From contig NC_092465.1 of the NCBI RefSeq assembly GCF_047495875.1, forward strand, positions 1,604,501 to 1,668,500: DNA of 64,000 bases. The letters are read 5' to 3'. The translations under genes were made by a program, and so were the position numbers. Positions 10,116 through 20,962 of the stretch are shown here, piece by piece (position 1 is the stretch's first letter; every line of letters begins with the position of its first letter). The notes under the pieces are model-generated. The model searched no databases, was not told where the DNA came from, and was given only the letters and a program-made list of their open reading frames with translations. The stretch is from Pithys albifrons albifrons (taxonomy: Eukaryota > Chordata > Aves > Passeriformes > Thamnophilidae).

Positions 10116-10422
10116 CTGCCTCAGGAGTCCCTGCCACGGCGGGTAAGCGTGGTGGGGGTGGTGGCAATGGCACTGAGGATGCAGCTCCAGGTGTGCCAGG
10201 TGTCCCTGACACCTCTGCTGCTGTTGGCACCATCCCAGAGGCCAGAGCAACAGGCAGGATGGAGATGTCCCCATCCCCTTTCTTCTGGATCTTGATGGTC
10301 CCCTGCTTCTCCAGCTCGTGGATCTTCTTCTCCAGCGTGGACTGGCGCTGGATGGCTTCCTCCTTCTCCTTCACCATCTTCCTCAGGGTGTGAACTTGGG
10401 TGTTTGCATCTTTGTAGATCTC
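10116..10422 (-). CDS. FMNL2: FMNL2 exon, coiled coil and start of FH1 (residues 402-504)
   Basis: 102 codons plus one base. It begins [15 protein letters not shown], continues with the charged coil [20 protein letters not shown], the block [15 protein letters not shown], then a divergent Ala/Gly/Thr-rich stretch (about residues 441-470), and ends with a five-proline run [10 protein letters not shown] and the split valine codon G|TG. Acceptor TTCCAG|GAG, donor G|GTGAGG. The divergent stretch is the least conserved coding part in the window. Confidence 0.95.
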
Positions 10423-10629
10423 CTGGAATGATGCACAAACGTGGGATTAGAATTCCAGCCTGGCCTGGATGTCACTGAGCTCTGAGCAAACCATCAGCCT
10501 CCACTTGGTGCTTCCCAAGGATCCACCAAGGCTGTGCCAAGGCCTGGGAGAAACCTCTGCCCTGGACACCAACCCCTGGGCTGCAGAACTTCTCAGCATC
10601 ACTTCTTGGTGCTGCCTCTCATGTCTGGT

Positions 10630-10895
10630 GCTGCCCCAGGGCACAGGGACAGGAGAGGGCACGGCCTTAGGCTGGGCCAGGGCAGGGGGCACAGTGGGGA
10701 AAATTCCTTCATGGAAAGGGCTGTCCAGCCCAGGGAGATTTGGAGTCCTCACCCCTGGGGGGATTTCAAAGCCATGTGGATGTGGCACTTGGGGACAGGG
10801 GTCAGTGGTGGCCTTGGCAGTGCTGGGGGATGGTTGGACTCGATGGTCTTGGAGGGACCCAACCTGAAGGATTGTGCAATTCCATGAGGTGGGAG
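10630..10895 (+). mobile_element. CR1 relic
   Basis: GGCTGGGCCAGGGCAGGGGG, ATTCCTTCATGGAAAGGGCT, GTGGATGTGGCACTTGGGGA, GATGGTTGGACTCGATGGTC and a degraded tail, the same order as 1-272 and 5395-5850. Confidence 0.75.
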
Positions 10896-11149
10896 AGCCC
10901 AAGGGAAGCAGCAGCAGAGCTCTTGCCCCAGAGGGGACACCACCTGCCCAAACCCAGGGCAGGACCCCAGAGGGAACCCCAACCCCCCCCACATCCTTTG
11001 GGACCTCCATGTGCCAACCCCTCCAACCCTGAGCAGTGAGATGTGTTTGTGGCACTGGCACAGTCACAGTTATGGCCTTTGGAGAGCACAGCGAGTGATT
11101 CCACTGGAAAGCTGGGCCAGGTTCAAATGCTGGAGCCAAGGCTGTTCCT

Positions 11150-11495
11150 GCCCCAGCCCAGGGGCACAGGAGCCCCCTGGCCCTGGAACAGCTGCCCCTG
11201 TCCCTGCCCAGGGGCACAGGAGGCCCCTGACCCAGTCCCTGCCCTTGCTCTGGGGCACAGCACCCCCGGCCCAGTCCCTGCCCCATTCCAGGGGCACAGG
11301 AGCCCCCTGGCCCAGTCCCTGCCCCATTCCAGGGGCACAGGAGCTCCCTGGCCCTGGCACAGCTGATCCTGCCCCAGCCCAGGGGCACAGGAGCTCCCTG
11401 GCCCAGTCCCTGCCCTTGCCCAGGGGCACAGGAGCCCCCTGGCCCAGTCCCTGCCCCTGCCCAGGGGCACAGCACCCCCTGGCCCTGGCACAGCT
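11150..11495. repeat. About 36-bp minisatellite, 9 copies
   Basis: Units contain CCAGGGGCACAGGAGCCCCC then TGGCCCAGTCCCTGCCC. The array ends about 15 bp from the donor of the 11512-11613 exon. Confidence 0.9.
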
Positions 11496-11511
11496 GCCCC
11501 TTCCTGCTCAC

Positions 11512-11613
11512 CCTGATCACATCCAGCTCTTTGTTCCTTTGCATAAGTTGCTTTTCCAGTTCCACAATCTTGGCCATGGCCTCGTTCTCCGTATCTTGGA
11601 GTTTTTCAGATAA
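11512..11613 (-). CDS. FMNL2: FMNL2 exon, coiled coil (residues 368-401)
   Basis: 34 codons, phase 0 to 0: [20 protein letters not shown] then [14 protein letters not shown], a clear leucine-heptad coiled coil. Acceptor ATTGACAG|TTA, donor AGG|GTGAGC. Small conservative changes (AMAK, DVIR) from the mammalian form. Confidence 0.95.
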
Positions 11614-11924
11614 CTGTCAATTAAAAGAGGAATAGATTAATTAGGTGGAAAGCTGCAGTTTTATCAAACCAGACATCAGGCTGCTTGTTGGAGCAGTGGC
11701 ACGAGGTTGTTATGGATATTCCAGCAATCCCTGAAGCCTTTCTTTGGGAATGAAACGGCTCCTGCACGAGATGGGGGACACCAGGGCCCCAGTGAAGGTT
11801 CCTCTGATGAAGGTCCCCCCTCAGCCACGACCAGCAGGTGCCAGGCTGGACCATGACTGTGAACCTGTCCAGGTAAGGAAGTTTATTCTGTAATAAAGCC
11901 CTTAAAATGTAATTATTTTACTCT
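11614..11924. other. Intron segment, nothing recognised
   Basis: Single-copy sequence upstream of the coiled-coil acceptor. No exon, array or transposon seen. Confidence 0.4.
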
Positions 11925-12125
11925 CCCCTGGGAGGGTGGGCAGGCCCTGGCACAGGTTGGGCAGAGAAGCTGTGGCTGCCCCTGGATCCATCCCTAGGAG
12001 TGTCCCAGGCCAGGCTGGAGCACCCTGGGCTGGTGGGAGGTGTCCCTGTCCATGGCAGGGGTGGGATGGGATGATCCTCAATGTCCCTTCCCACCCAAAC
12101 CCCTCTGGGATTCCACAACACCCCA
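11925..12125 (+). mobile_element. CR1 LINE 3' fragment
   Basis: GGGAGGGTGGGCAGGCCCTG, GCAGAGAAGCTGTGGCTGCC, GAGGTGTCCCTGTCCATGGC and CCTTCCCACCCAAACCCCT. Confidence 0.85.
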
Positions 12126-12475
12126 GAGGGGCAAACACTGCCCAGCAAAGTGTTTCAAACTGTATTTATTCCAAGTGTTACTGGAATGCTGAGAGAATGG
12201 AGATTGTTTTGTGACTTTTTGAAGTCTGCAAAACCACTTTTTTCATTCTTTTCCAAAGCCAAGCAGCGTGTTGTGGACCAAAGAAGTGCCACAAGGTTTA
12301 GGGGGGGGCAAAGTGTGGGCACCCCCGAGGATGCCACACCACTGATGTCCAGCCCTTCCTTCCCCCTGAGCCCAACAACGTGGCTGAGACCCAGCCAGGG
12401 GGGGTTCTGCTCCCTCCAGGCCCTGCCCTGCTGAGCAAGTGGCAATTCCCATGGAAAGCAGCTTGCCCAGCTCCT

Positions 12476-12612
12476 GAGGTGACTCCTGTGCCAGGTGACC
12501 CCTGTGCCGGGTGACCCCTGTGCCAGGTGACCCCCTGTGCCGGGTGACCCCTGTGCCAGGTGACCCCCTGTGCCGGGTGACCCCCTGTGCCAGCTGACCC
12601 CCTGTGCCAGCT
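12476..12612. repeat. 16-18-bp minisatellite, 8 copies
   Basis: Units of TGTGCCAGGTGACCCC alternating with TGTGCCGGGTGACCCC. Confidence 0.9.
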
Positions 12613-12757
12613 GACTCCACAACCCACTTACCCCCAACCCAGCCATGCCAAGGCTCCTCCCAAGAGACCCTCACTCCAAAGGCTGTGCCCTGCAGTGCCT
12701 GTGCCCCCTCCCAGCGCAGAGCCATGCCCAGGGTGCCCACCCAGCCCTGGTACTGAC

Positions 12758-12907
12758 ATGGGAGATGTTTTCTTCCAGTTCCTCCACCCTCTCCAGGGCC
12801 GCGTTCTTGGTCTCAGCGTCCTCCAGCAAGGCCCCCACGTCGAACACGTTGTCCAGGTAGGCCTGGATCTGCACCTGCAGCTTGTCACTCTCCGTGTGCT
12901 TCAGCTT
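12758..12907 (-). CDS. FMNL2: FMNL2 exon, dimerisation/coiled coil (residues 318-367)
   Basis: 50 codons, phase 0 to 0: [20 protein letters not shown] then [20 protein letters not shown] and [10 protein letters not shown]. It has heptad-like leucine/valine spacing typical of the formin dimerisation region. The donor CAT|GTCAGT has an unusual C at +3, but the phase and the next exon confirm it. Confidence 0.95.
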
Positions 12908-13084
12908 CTGCAGAGCCAAGGACACACAGGTGACCCTGGCACCCCTGGCACTGGGGTGGGAGAGCAGGGCAGCCACTTCCACCACCCAGGAAAACACTTT
13001 GATTTCATCTTTTCTGGGGTCACAGGTGAGAAGGGCATTTTTGCAGAGCAAACACCCAGAGCTTTCAAATAAAGCCAAGCAGGG

Positions 13085-13195
13085 CCTTGTCTTCTGTACT
13101 AGAAGATTTCTGGCTCTCCTGCCCATGGCCGGGGTTGGAACTGGATGACTTTGAGATCTCCTCCAACCCAAACCACTGTGGGATTCCATGATCTC
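13085..13195 (+). mobile_element. CR1 3' terminus
   Basis: Short 3' end: CCCATGGCCGGGGTTGGAAC, TCCAACCCAAACCACTGTGG, GATTCCATGATC. Confidence 0.65.
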
Positions 13196-13434
13196 CTCTG
13201 TGGTTTCTCAGCAAGGATCTGCTGCTCCCCAAGGACTGCAGGGCTTGTGCCACCCCCAGACCCCAAACACACCCATGGGCAGCACTGCCATGTCCAAGGG
13301 CATCTTGCAGACCCCCAGATCCTCCCTCTGGTGTAGAACTCAGCAGGGACAAGTCACTTCCCTGCCAACATGAGCAGTGATTTCCTGGGGGTGCTCCCAA
13401 GGGCAGGGACAGAGGGAAAAACAGCTGGGAGAGC

Positions 13435-13810
13435 TGGGAATGTTCCCCTGGAGAAGGGAAGGCTCCAGGAACACCTGAGAGCCCCTGGCAGGGTCTTAAG
13501 GGGCTCCAGGAGAGCTGGAGAGGGACTGGGGACAAGGGATGGAGGGACAGGACACAGGGAATGGCTTCCCACTGCCAGAGGGCAGGGCTGGGAAAGGGGA
13601 TATTGGGAAGGAACTGGTGGGTGGGAGGGTGGGCAGGCCCTGGCACAGGTTGGGCAGAGAAGCTGTGGCTGCCCCTGGATCCCTGGGAGTGTCCAAGGCC
13701 AGGTTGGAGCAACCTGGGCTGGTAGGAGGTGTCCTTGCCCATGGCAGGGGTGGCACTGGATGTCCTCAGTGTCCCTTCCCACCCAAACCATTCTGTGATC
13801 CCAGAAAAGC
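13435..13810 (+). mobile_element. CR1 LINE 3' fragment, well preserved
   Basis: Close match to the 738-1075 copy: AGGAGAGCTGGAGAGGGACT, GGAATGGCTTCCCACTGCCA, GTTGGGCAGAGAAGCTGTGG, CCCTTCCCACCCAAACCATT, CTGTGATC. Confidence 0.9.
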
Positions 13811-14089
13811 AGATAAAGGTCAACAAAAGCAGCTCCTCCTGGAGCTCAGCCCTTCCCACGGGACACAGGCCAGGTCTGACTGCCAGAGAGAACCCACAGC
13901 TGGCATTTCCCAGCCCTGGGGCAGAGGGAGCCCTGGCAGCACCAGAGCCAGTGCCAGCCCGGGGCCAGCAGCCCTGGGGACGTGGCAGGGCGAGGGTGGC
14001 TGTGGCTCACCCTGCCCTTGGTGCCAGCACAGCTCCAAATCCAGCTCCAGCTGCAATGCCAGCTGGCTGCAGCCCCACTGGCTCCAGCC

Positions 14090-14500
14090 AGGGCCCCTGG
14101 GGCAGCCAGGACACAGCCTTGGCACAGTCCCTGGAGCAGCCAGGACAGCCCTGGGAGCTGGCACTGTGGCACAGCCCTGGGAGCTGCCATGGTGGCACAG
14201 CCCCTGGAGCAGCCAGGGCACAGCCCTGGGAGCTGGCACTGTGGCACAGCCCTGGCAGCTGGCACTGTGGCACAGCCCCTGGAGAAGCCAGGACAGCCCT
14301 GGCAGCTGGCACCGTGGCACAGCCCCTGGCAGCTGGCACTGTGAGCACAGCCCCTGGAGAAGCCAGGACAGCCCTGGGAGCTGGCACTGTGGCACAGCCC
14401 CTGGAGAAGCCAGGACACAGCCCTGGCACTGTGGCACAGCCCCTGGAGCAGCCAGGACATAGTCCTGGGAACTGGCATGGTGGCACAGCCCAGACTCTGG
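14090..14500. repeat. GC-rich composite minisatellite
   Basis: Mixed 25-45-bp units built from CCCCTGGAGCAGCCAGGACA and GGGAGCTGGCACTGTGGCAC. The array sits about 65 bp from the donor at 14565. Confidence 0.9.
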
Positions 14501-14565
14501 TGAGGGCTCTGGGGGGTTCAGGAGGGGTGGCAGGGGTGGCAGTGCCAGCCCTGGGTCACACTCAC

Positions 14566-14676
14566 GTCCAGGTACTCGTCCAGGCCCAGCTTGGTGAACT
14601 CGTACTGCAGGTGCACCCGGAAGTTCATGTCCTCCACCGAGTGCACCACGATGTTGATGAACTGCATGCAGGCCAC
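14566..14676 (-). CDS. FMNL2: FMNL2 exon, FH3 end (residues 281-317)
   Basis: 37 codons, phase 0 to 0: [20 protein letters not shown] then [17 protein letters not shown]. It ends the armadillo region before the coiled coil. Acceptor CTGCAG|GTG, donor GAC|GTGAGT. The intron upstream of its acceptor holds a 26-bp CpG-bearing array. Confidence 0.96.
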
Positions 14677-14734
14677 CTGCAGGGACAACCAGGGTCACCC
14701 CAGCACCTGCCTCAGCCCCACAGAGGGGGGACCA

Positions 14735-15245
14735 TCCCAGGAACGGGGGCAGAGCAGGAGCCCCAGGAACGGGGGCAGAGCAGGAGCCCCAGGAACGGGG
14801 GCAGAGCAGCATCCCCAGGAACGGGGGCAGAGCAGCATCCCCAGGAACGGGGGCAGAGCAGCATCCCCAGGAACGGGGGCAGAGCAGCATCCCCAGGAAC
14901 GGGGGCAGAGCAGGAGCCCCAGGAACGGGGGCAGAGCAGGAGCCCCAGGAACGGGGGCAGAGCAGGAGCCCCAGGAACGGGGGCAGAGCAGGAGCCCCAG
15001 GAACGGGGGCAGAGCAGGAGCCCCAGGAACGGGGGCAGAGCAGGAGCCCCAGGAACGGGGGCAGAGCAGGAGCCCCAGGAACGGGGGCAGAGCAGGAGCC
15101 CCAGGAACGGGGGCAGAGCAGGAGCCCCAGGAACGGGGGCACAGCAGCATCCCCAGGAACGGGGGCACAGCAGGAGCCCCAGGAACGGGGGCACAGCAGC
15201 ATCCCCAGGAACGGGGGCACAGCAGCATCCCCAGGAACAGGGGAG
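14735..15245. repeat. 26-bp minisatellite, 19-20 copies, CpG in each unit
   Basis: Units AGGAACGGGGGCAGAGCAGG plus AGCCCC, with a variant AGCATCCCC block at both ends and a GCACAGCA variant at the high end. Very homogeneous. Confidence 0.95.
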
Positions 15246-15588
15246 GAACCCCACGTGGAGCAGCCACTGCTCTGCCCAGCAGCAGAAGGACAGGCAGCAG
15301 CTGGAGAGGTCCCTCCCCACTCCCTGTCTGTGGCTCCCATGACTGGCACATGGGCAGAGGTTGGTGCTGCAGAAGCTGCTGTGAGAGCACGAGTGGCCCA
15401 AGGGGCACTGCCCTCTGCCCTGGGCCTGGCATGGGGCACTTTGAGCCAAGGGAATGGGGAGCTGCAAGTGAAGGGCACTGGGCTGTAAATAGGTGGGCTC
15501 TGGCACCTCAGGCCAAGGGCAGGAGGCAGACTGGGCCATGCCAGGGGATGGAGCAGCAGCTGGAGCTGCTGGGGCTGGTCCCACTCAC

Positions 15589-15663
15589 CATGAAGTCGAT
15601 GTTGTTGTCCTCATTCCTGAAGTGCTCCATGAGCTTCTCGAAGCGCTGCTTCTCCCCACACAC
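15589..15663 (-). CDS. FMNL2: FMNL2 exon, FH3 (residues 256-280)
   Basis: 25 codons, phase 0 to 0: [20 protein letters not shown] then NIDFM, conserved FH3. Acceptor TTGCAG|GTG, donor ATG|GTGAGT. Confidence 0.96.
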
Positions 15664-15666
15664 CTG

Positions 15667-16264
15667 CAAAGCAACACCACAACTCTGGTCACCCCCAGCT
15701 GGGGCAGGAGACACTGGAAAGACAGATATTTGTCCCCTCCAAACCTCTCTGGCTGCTGAGAACATTCTCCACCAAGAAATGTGGCTGACTAATTCCATGG
15801 CAACACCTGCAGTGCCAGCCAGAGGCCTCAGGTACAATCACTGCACAGATTAAATTATCAGACAGGTCTTTGTGGGTCTTTCCCCCTCTCAAATCCAAGA
15901 ATTCCCAGTGCAGGAGCCACACCAGGCTGTGCCACAAGGAGGGCTCAGCCCCTCTCCTGCCCTCCCACTGTAATATCATGTAATTAGGAAGAAAAGCAAA
16001 TTACAGGGAGGCCACAGAGAAAATGATCCCTGGCTAAACAAGGAGTGACAATACCCCAGTCAAGAGTGGGAATTACAGAGCTGCAGCACAGGCTGTTGGC
16101 AGGAAACCAAAGCAGTCTGGGGGAGAAGGAAGATCAGAGATAAAGCAGCTCTCAGGATATTGTTCACATCTTAATATTCCCAGAAGCCTCTTTGGCTCAG
16201 TCCTGCTCTTCTCAGCACAGAAACCACCTGAGGTAATCCCCCAAAAACACAGGGAGTAAATTAG
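15667..16264. other. Single-copy intron part
   Basis: Moderately AT-rich and array-free (for example GATTAAATTATCAGACAGGT near 15849). No exon or transposon recognised. Confidence 0.4.
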
Positions 16265-16350
16265 AAGGGCAATTGCCATCCCTGGAAGTGTCCCAGGCCA
16301 GGTTGGAGCAGCCTGGTCTAGTGCAAGGTGTCCCTGGCCATGGCAGGAGC
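16265..16350 (+). mobile_element. Short CR1 fragment
   Basis: CCATCCCTGGAAGTGTCCCA, GGCCAGGTTGGAGCAGCCTG, GGTGTCCCTGGCCATGGCAG; the 3' end is cut off where the next array begins. Confidence 0.7.
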
Positions 16351-16369
16351 TTTAAGTTGCCTGTTTGCA

Positions 16370-17055
16370 GAGGGACAGGAGCAGCCCTGGCAGGGCAGAG
16401 CCAGGGGCAGGAGCAGCCCTGGCAGGGCAGAGCCAGGGGCAGGAGCAGCCCTGGCAGGGCAGAGCCAGGGGCAGGAGCAGCTCCGGGACAGGAGCAGCCC
16501 TGGCAGGGCAGAGCCAGGGACAGGAGCAGCCTTGGCTGGGCACACCCAGGAACAGGAGCAGCCCTGGCTGGGCACACACAGGGGCAGGAGCAGCTCTAGG
16601 ACAGGAGCAGCCCTGGCAGGGCAGAGCCAGGGACAGGAGCAGCCCTGGCAGGACAGAGCCAGGGGCAGGAGCAGCCCTGGCAGGGCACACCCAGGGGCAG
16701 GAGCAGCCCTGGCAGGGCAGACTCAGGGGCAGGGCAGACACAGGGGCAGGAGCAGCCCTGGCAGGGCAGACACAGGGGCAGGAGCAGCCCTGGCAGGGCA
16801 CACCCAGGGGCAGGAGCAGCCCTGGCTGGGCACACCCAGGGGCAGGAGCAGCCCTGGCTGGGCACACCCAGGGGCAGGAGCAGCCCTGGCTGGGCACACC
16901 CAGGGGCAGGAGAAGCTCTAGGACAGGAGCAGCCCTGGCAGGGCACACCCGGGGGCAGGAGCAGCCCTGGCAGGGCAGACTCAGGGGCAGGGCACACCCA
17001 GGGGCAGGAGCAGCCCTGGCTGGGCAGACCCGGGGCAGGAGCAGCCCTGGCTGGC
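16370..17055. repeat. About 30-bp minisatellite, more than 20 copies
   Basis: Units of AGGAGCAGCCCTGGCAGGGC plus AGAGCCAGGGGC, with CACACCCAGG and CAGACTCAGG variants. It starts right at the broken end of a CR1. Confidence 0.9.
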
Positions 17056-17499
17056 TGAGGTGCAGCAACACCACCTGTGGCTTTTGGTGGCCACTCCCAG
17101 GCAGCTCCCAGTGCCACCAGCTGGGGCAGGGCTGCCCCACGTGTGCTGCAGGAGGCAGAGAACTGCCTGGCATGCAATGATATAATTCAGTCTGGGAGAT
17201 TAAAGAGGGTGAGAGTGGAGCTGGAGCTCCAGCCTGAAGAGTGGCCAAAAGCCAAGGGGAGTGCTGGAGTCCAACCCCACCACAGAAGAGCAGATGTTGC
17301 CTCTTCTGCAGGAACGAAGCTCCAAGGCCTGTCATTTGGAGGCCCAGCTGGGACAAGGAGAGGCAGAGCCCTCTTTGATTGGCTTTATTCTGGGCAAGGG
17401 GCAAGAGGAAAGGAGTCAGCACAGCCAGAAACCCCCCTGTGCCCGCTGGGGCTGGGAGGAACCCACACCGGGTCACTCTGAGCCCATGGCACTGTGGAA

Positions 17500-17765
17500 G
17501 GGCAACGTGGGCACCCTGCAAGGGCAACGTGGGCACCGTGGAAGGGCAACGTGGGCAACCCTGCAAGGACAACGTGGGCACCCTGCAAGGACTATGGGGG
17601 CATCTTGCAAGGACTACGTGGGCACTCCCGCAAAGGGCAACGTGGGCACCCTGCAAGGGCAACGTGGGCACCCCTGCAAGGGCAACGTGGGCACCCCTGC
17701 AAGGGCAACGTGGGCACCCCTGCAAGGGCAACGTGGGCACCCCTGCAAGGGCAATGTGGCTCTGG
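17500..17765. repeat. 23-bp minisatellite, about 11 copies
   Basis: Unit CAAGGGCAACGTGGGCACCC plus CTG, one CpG per unit. Degenerate in the first half, nearly perfect from 17640. Confidence 0.95.
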
Positions 17766-18130
17766 GAACCATCCCAGAGGGGCCTTTCCCAGGAATTCCC
17801 TAACAGGAATTCCAGCATGGATCTGGGACAGAGCTACAGCACAGCCCTGGCAGGAGGATCTGTGAGGAACAATTAGTGCTGGTTGGGTCCATGCCCACCT
17901 GGCAGGGGTCACAGTGATTTCTGCACAAATAGAATTCCAGCTGAGGGTGAATCCAGGAGTTTTGTGTTGCAAGGAAGCGTGGAATGGCTCTGGGAATGGC
18001 AGACCTAGCCCAGCATTCCTGGCTGGCTCTGGGACACAACCCCTGCAGTCCAGCTTTGAAATGCCCCCAAATGATGGGACACAGTTTGACTGAGCAAAGG
18101 GAGCAACTCCCAGCCTGGATTCATCTCGTT

Positions 18131-18615
18131 GGAATTGCAGCTCTTTCCCTTAATGACAAAAACCATGGGATGGACACATTGGAATTGCAGCTCTTTCCCT
18201 TCATCACAAAAACCATGGGATGGACACATTGGAATTGCAGCTCTTTCCCTTCATCACAAAAACCATGGGATGGACACATTGGAATTGCAGCTCTTTCCCT
18301 TCATCACAAAAACCATGGGATGGACACATTGGAATTGCAGCTCTTTCCCTTCATCACAAAAACCATGGGATGGACACATTGGAATTGCAGCTCTTTCCCT
18401 TCATCACAAAAACCATGGGATGGACACATTGGAATTGCAGCTCTTTCCCTTCATCACAAAAACCATGGGATGGACACATTGGAATTGCAGCTCTTTCCCT
18501 TCATCACAAAAACCATGGGATGGACACATTGGAATTGCAGCTTTCCCTTCATCACAAAAACCACGGGATGGACATGTTGGAATTGCAGCTTTCCCATAAC
18601 CACAAAACCATGGGA
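18131..18615. repeat. 50-bp minisatellite, nearly identical units
   Basis: Units start GGAATTGCAGCTCTTTCCCT, then TCATCACAAAAACCATGGGA and TGGACACATT. Starts at 18131, 18181 and 18231 show an exact 50-bp period, and the middle copies show no differences. The last two are shorter and diverged. Confidence 0.97.
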
Positions 18616-18754
18616 TGGACAGCCCTGGGCTGCTGTGCAGCTCCAAGGAAAACCTGCAGCTGATGGGAAGCCCTTCCTCCAGGGAATGTGGCTGCTTGGG
18701 AAGGCTCCAGGGAGCAGAGGGACAACCCCAGGGAAGGGGAGCAGCCCCTGGTAC

Positions 18755-18848
18755 CTCCTTGAAGTTGTCGAAGGCCGCCAGGATGATCTCGTGCCCCCCT
18801 CGCACCAGGCACACGGCGGCCAAGAGCTCCAGCACCAGGGCCTTGGTC
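18755..18848 (-). CDS. FMNL2: FMNL2 exon, FH3 (residues 224-255)
   Basis: One base plus 31 codons: [20 protein letters not shown] then [11 protein letters not shown]. It has alanine where mammals usually have serine (IILSAF), a conservative change. The donor GAG|GTACCA is weak by consensus at positions +4 to +6 but is GT-type and phase-correct. Confidence 0.96.
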
Positions 18849-19059
18849 CTGTGGAGAGAGGAGAAGGTGACACGGTGCCCACCTGCTCAACCAGCTCCTG
18901 CCAGCCCTGGGCAGGAGTGTGGCACATGGGGCTCCATGCCCTGTGCCTCAATGCCTGTGAATCCACAGCCCTGATCCAGGGATTCTGCCTCTCCCGGGAT
19001 CATGCACCTCTCCCCCACCTTAGAGCTTCTCCAAACATGCAGGAATTGGAACCACAACT

Positions 19060-19245
19060 TGGAAATCCAGGCATTGGAATGGGCTGCCCAGGGAGGGGGT
19101 GGATTCTCCATCCCTGGAGGTGTTTAAGGTGAGACTGGACGTGGCACTGAGTGCCATGGGCTGGTGATCACAGTGGGGTTGGACCAAGGGTTGGACTTGA
19201 TGATCTCAGAGGTCTCTTCCAACCCAACTGATTCTGTGACTCAAA
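19060..19245 (+). mobile_element. CR1 LINE 3' fragment
   Basis: ATTGGAATGGGCTGCCCAGG, GCACTGAGTGCCATGGGCTG, GGTGATCACAGTGGGGTTGG, GGTTGGACTTGATGATCTCA, CTTCCAACCCAACTGATTCT. It is the same subfamily as the palindrome-bearing copies at 41800-42540. Confidence 0.9.
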
Positions 19246-19249
19246 GAGG

Positions 19250-20090
19250 CAGCTGCAGAACTCCAGGCAAGGCAGGGCATGGACTCCTGGAGAGTTCCCT
19301 GCACACACCTGGAGTTCACTTTCCCCATCCCAAGTGGCCCCTCCGAGCCCACTTTTCAAGGGAAGTGCTTCAGATTCCAACCTGCACTTTTCCTGGCCCA
19401 AATCTGAGTTATTCTCTGTGGTAATTTGGGTTATTCAGAGCCACACACACCCCCAGAGCTCACTGCAGGAACACAGGGAAATCCTGGGAAATCAGGAATA
19501 AATGCACCACGGAGAGGAACCAGCAGATCTCAGAGGAAAACCATGCAGCAAACTGGGTGTTCCCCTCAAGAAAGGAACTCCCAGGGCTTCTTTCCAGCAT
19601 TCCTGGAAGGCAGGAGCCCTCCTGGGCAGCTGAGCTGTGAGCAGAGTCACACCATGCACACACATTAGTCCATGCCAAGGCATCTCCTCAAACCAGACAC
19701 GGAACAGGAAATACCTGTGGCCTCCAGTGCCAGGGTGCCCTGTGGGGCCCAGGGGTCACTCCCTAGGGAATGTCACACGTGCCAGGGTCAGGTCCTGCCC
19801 AGCACAGGGCTGGTCCTGCCACAAGAACAGCCAAGGAGCTCTTGTGTGGATCTTCAGGAGTGTCCCAGCCCGGGCTGGGAGGGTGGGGAGAGGGAGGGAC
19901 ATCTCTGGGATCACAGAATTCCAAGGGCTCTGGAGTCCCCCACACCCCTGGGATGGGGACATGGACAGCACAGTCCCAGCTGTGCCTGTAGGAGCTGGTT
20001 GGGAATAACCAGAGGAGATGGAGCCTCCACAGTTCCCCTCCTCCTGCCACCCAGCCCTGCCCACTGAGCTCCAAACTGGGCGTGGGATCA
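19250..20090. other. Intron, no gene seen
   Basis: Apparently single-copy sequence without arrays. No splice-flanked conserved frame was recognised. Confidence 0.4.
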
Positions 20091-20094
20091 GCCA

Positions 20095-20962
20095 CATAAT
20101 GGGAATGGGACCAGCAACATAATGGGAATGGGATCAGCCCCACAGGGGGATCAGCCACATAATGGGAATGGGATTAGCCCCACAGGGGGAATGGGACCAG
20201 CCACATAATGGGAATGGGATCAGCCCCACAGGGGGATCAGCCACATAATGGGAATGGGATTAGCCCCACAATGGGATCAGCCCCAGAGGGGGAATGGGAT
20301 CAGCCCCACAGGGGGAATGGGATCAGCCACATAATGGGAATGGGATCAGGCCCACAGTGGGAATGGGATCAGGCCCACAGTGGGATCAGCCTCACAGTGG
20401 GAATGGGATCAGCCCCACAGTGGGATCAGCCCCACAGGGGGAACGGGATCAGCCCCACAGGGGGAACGGGATCAGCCCCACAGGGGGAACGGGATCAGCC
20501 CCACAGGGGGAACGGGATCAGCCCCACAGGGGGAACGGGATCAGCCCCACAGGGGGAACGGGATCAGCCCCACAGGGGGAACGGGATCAGCCCCACAGGG
20601 GGAAGGGGATCAGCCCCACAGAGGGAACAGGATCAGCCCCACAGAGGGAACGGGATCAGCCCCACAGAGGGAACGGGATCAGCCCCACAGAGGGAACGGG
20701 ATCAGCCCCACAGAGGGAACGGGATCAGCCCCACAGAGGGAACGGGATCAGCCCCACAGGGGGAATGGGATCAGCCCCACAGAGGGAACGGGACCAGCCC
20801 CACAGTGGGAACGGGACCAGCTCCACAGGGGGAACGGGATCAGCCCCACAGGGGGAACGGGATCAGCCCCACAGGGGGAATGGGACCAGCCCCACAATGG
20901 GAATGGGACCAGCCCCACAATGGGAATGGGATCAGCCCCACAGGGGGAATGGGACCAGCCCC
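20095..20962. repeat. 22-bp minisatellite, about 38 copies
   Basis: Unit GGAACGGGATCAGCCCCACA plus GG. The first third reads GGAATGGGATCAGCC and the middle third GGAACGGG, so a C/T difference adds a CpG to the central copies. Confidence 0.95.

Noticed and set aside
13729..15342. A 537-residue plus-strand frame and its 552-residue minus partner
   Set aside because: Both run through a CR1, a 26-bp array and a real FMNL2 exon in the wrong frame. Open on both strands because of unit length.
18131..18615. CRISPR-like regular repeats
   Set aside because: Units are directly adjacent with no unique spacers, and the setting is a vertebrate intron.
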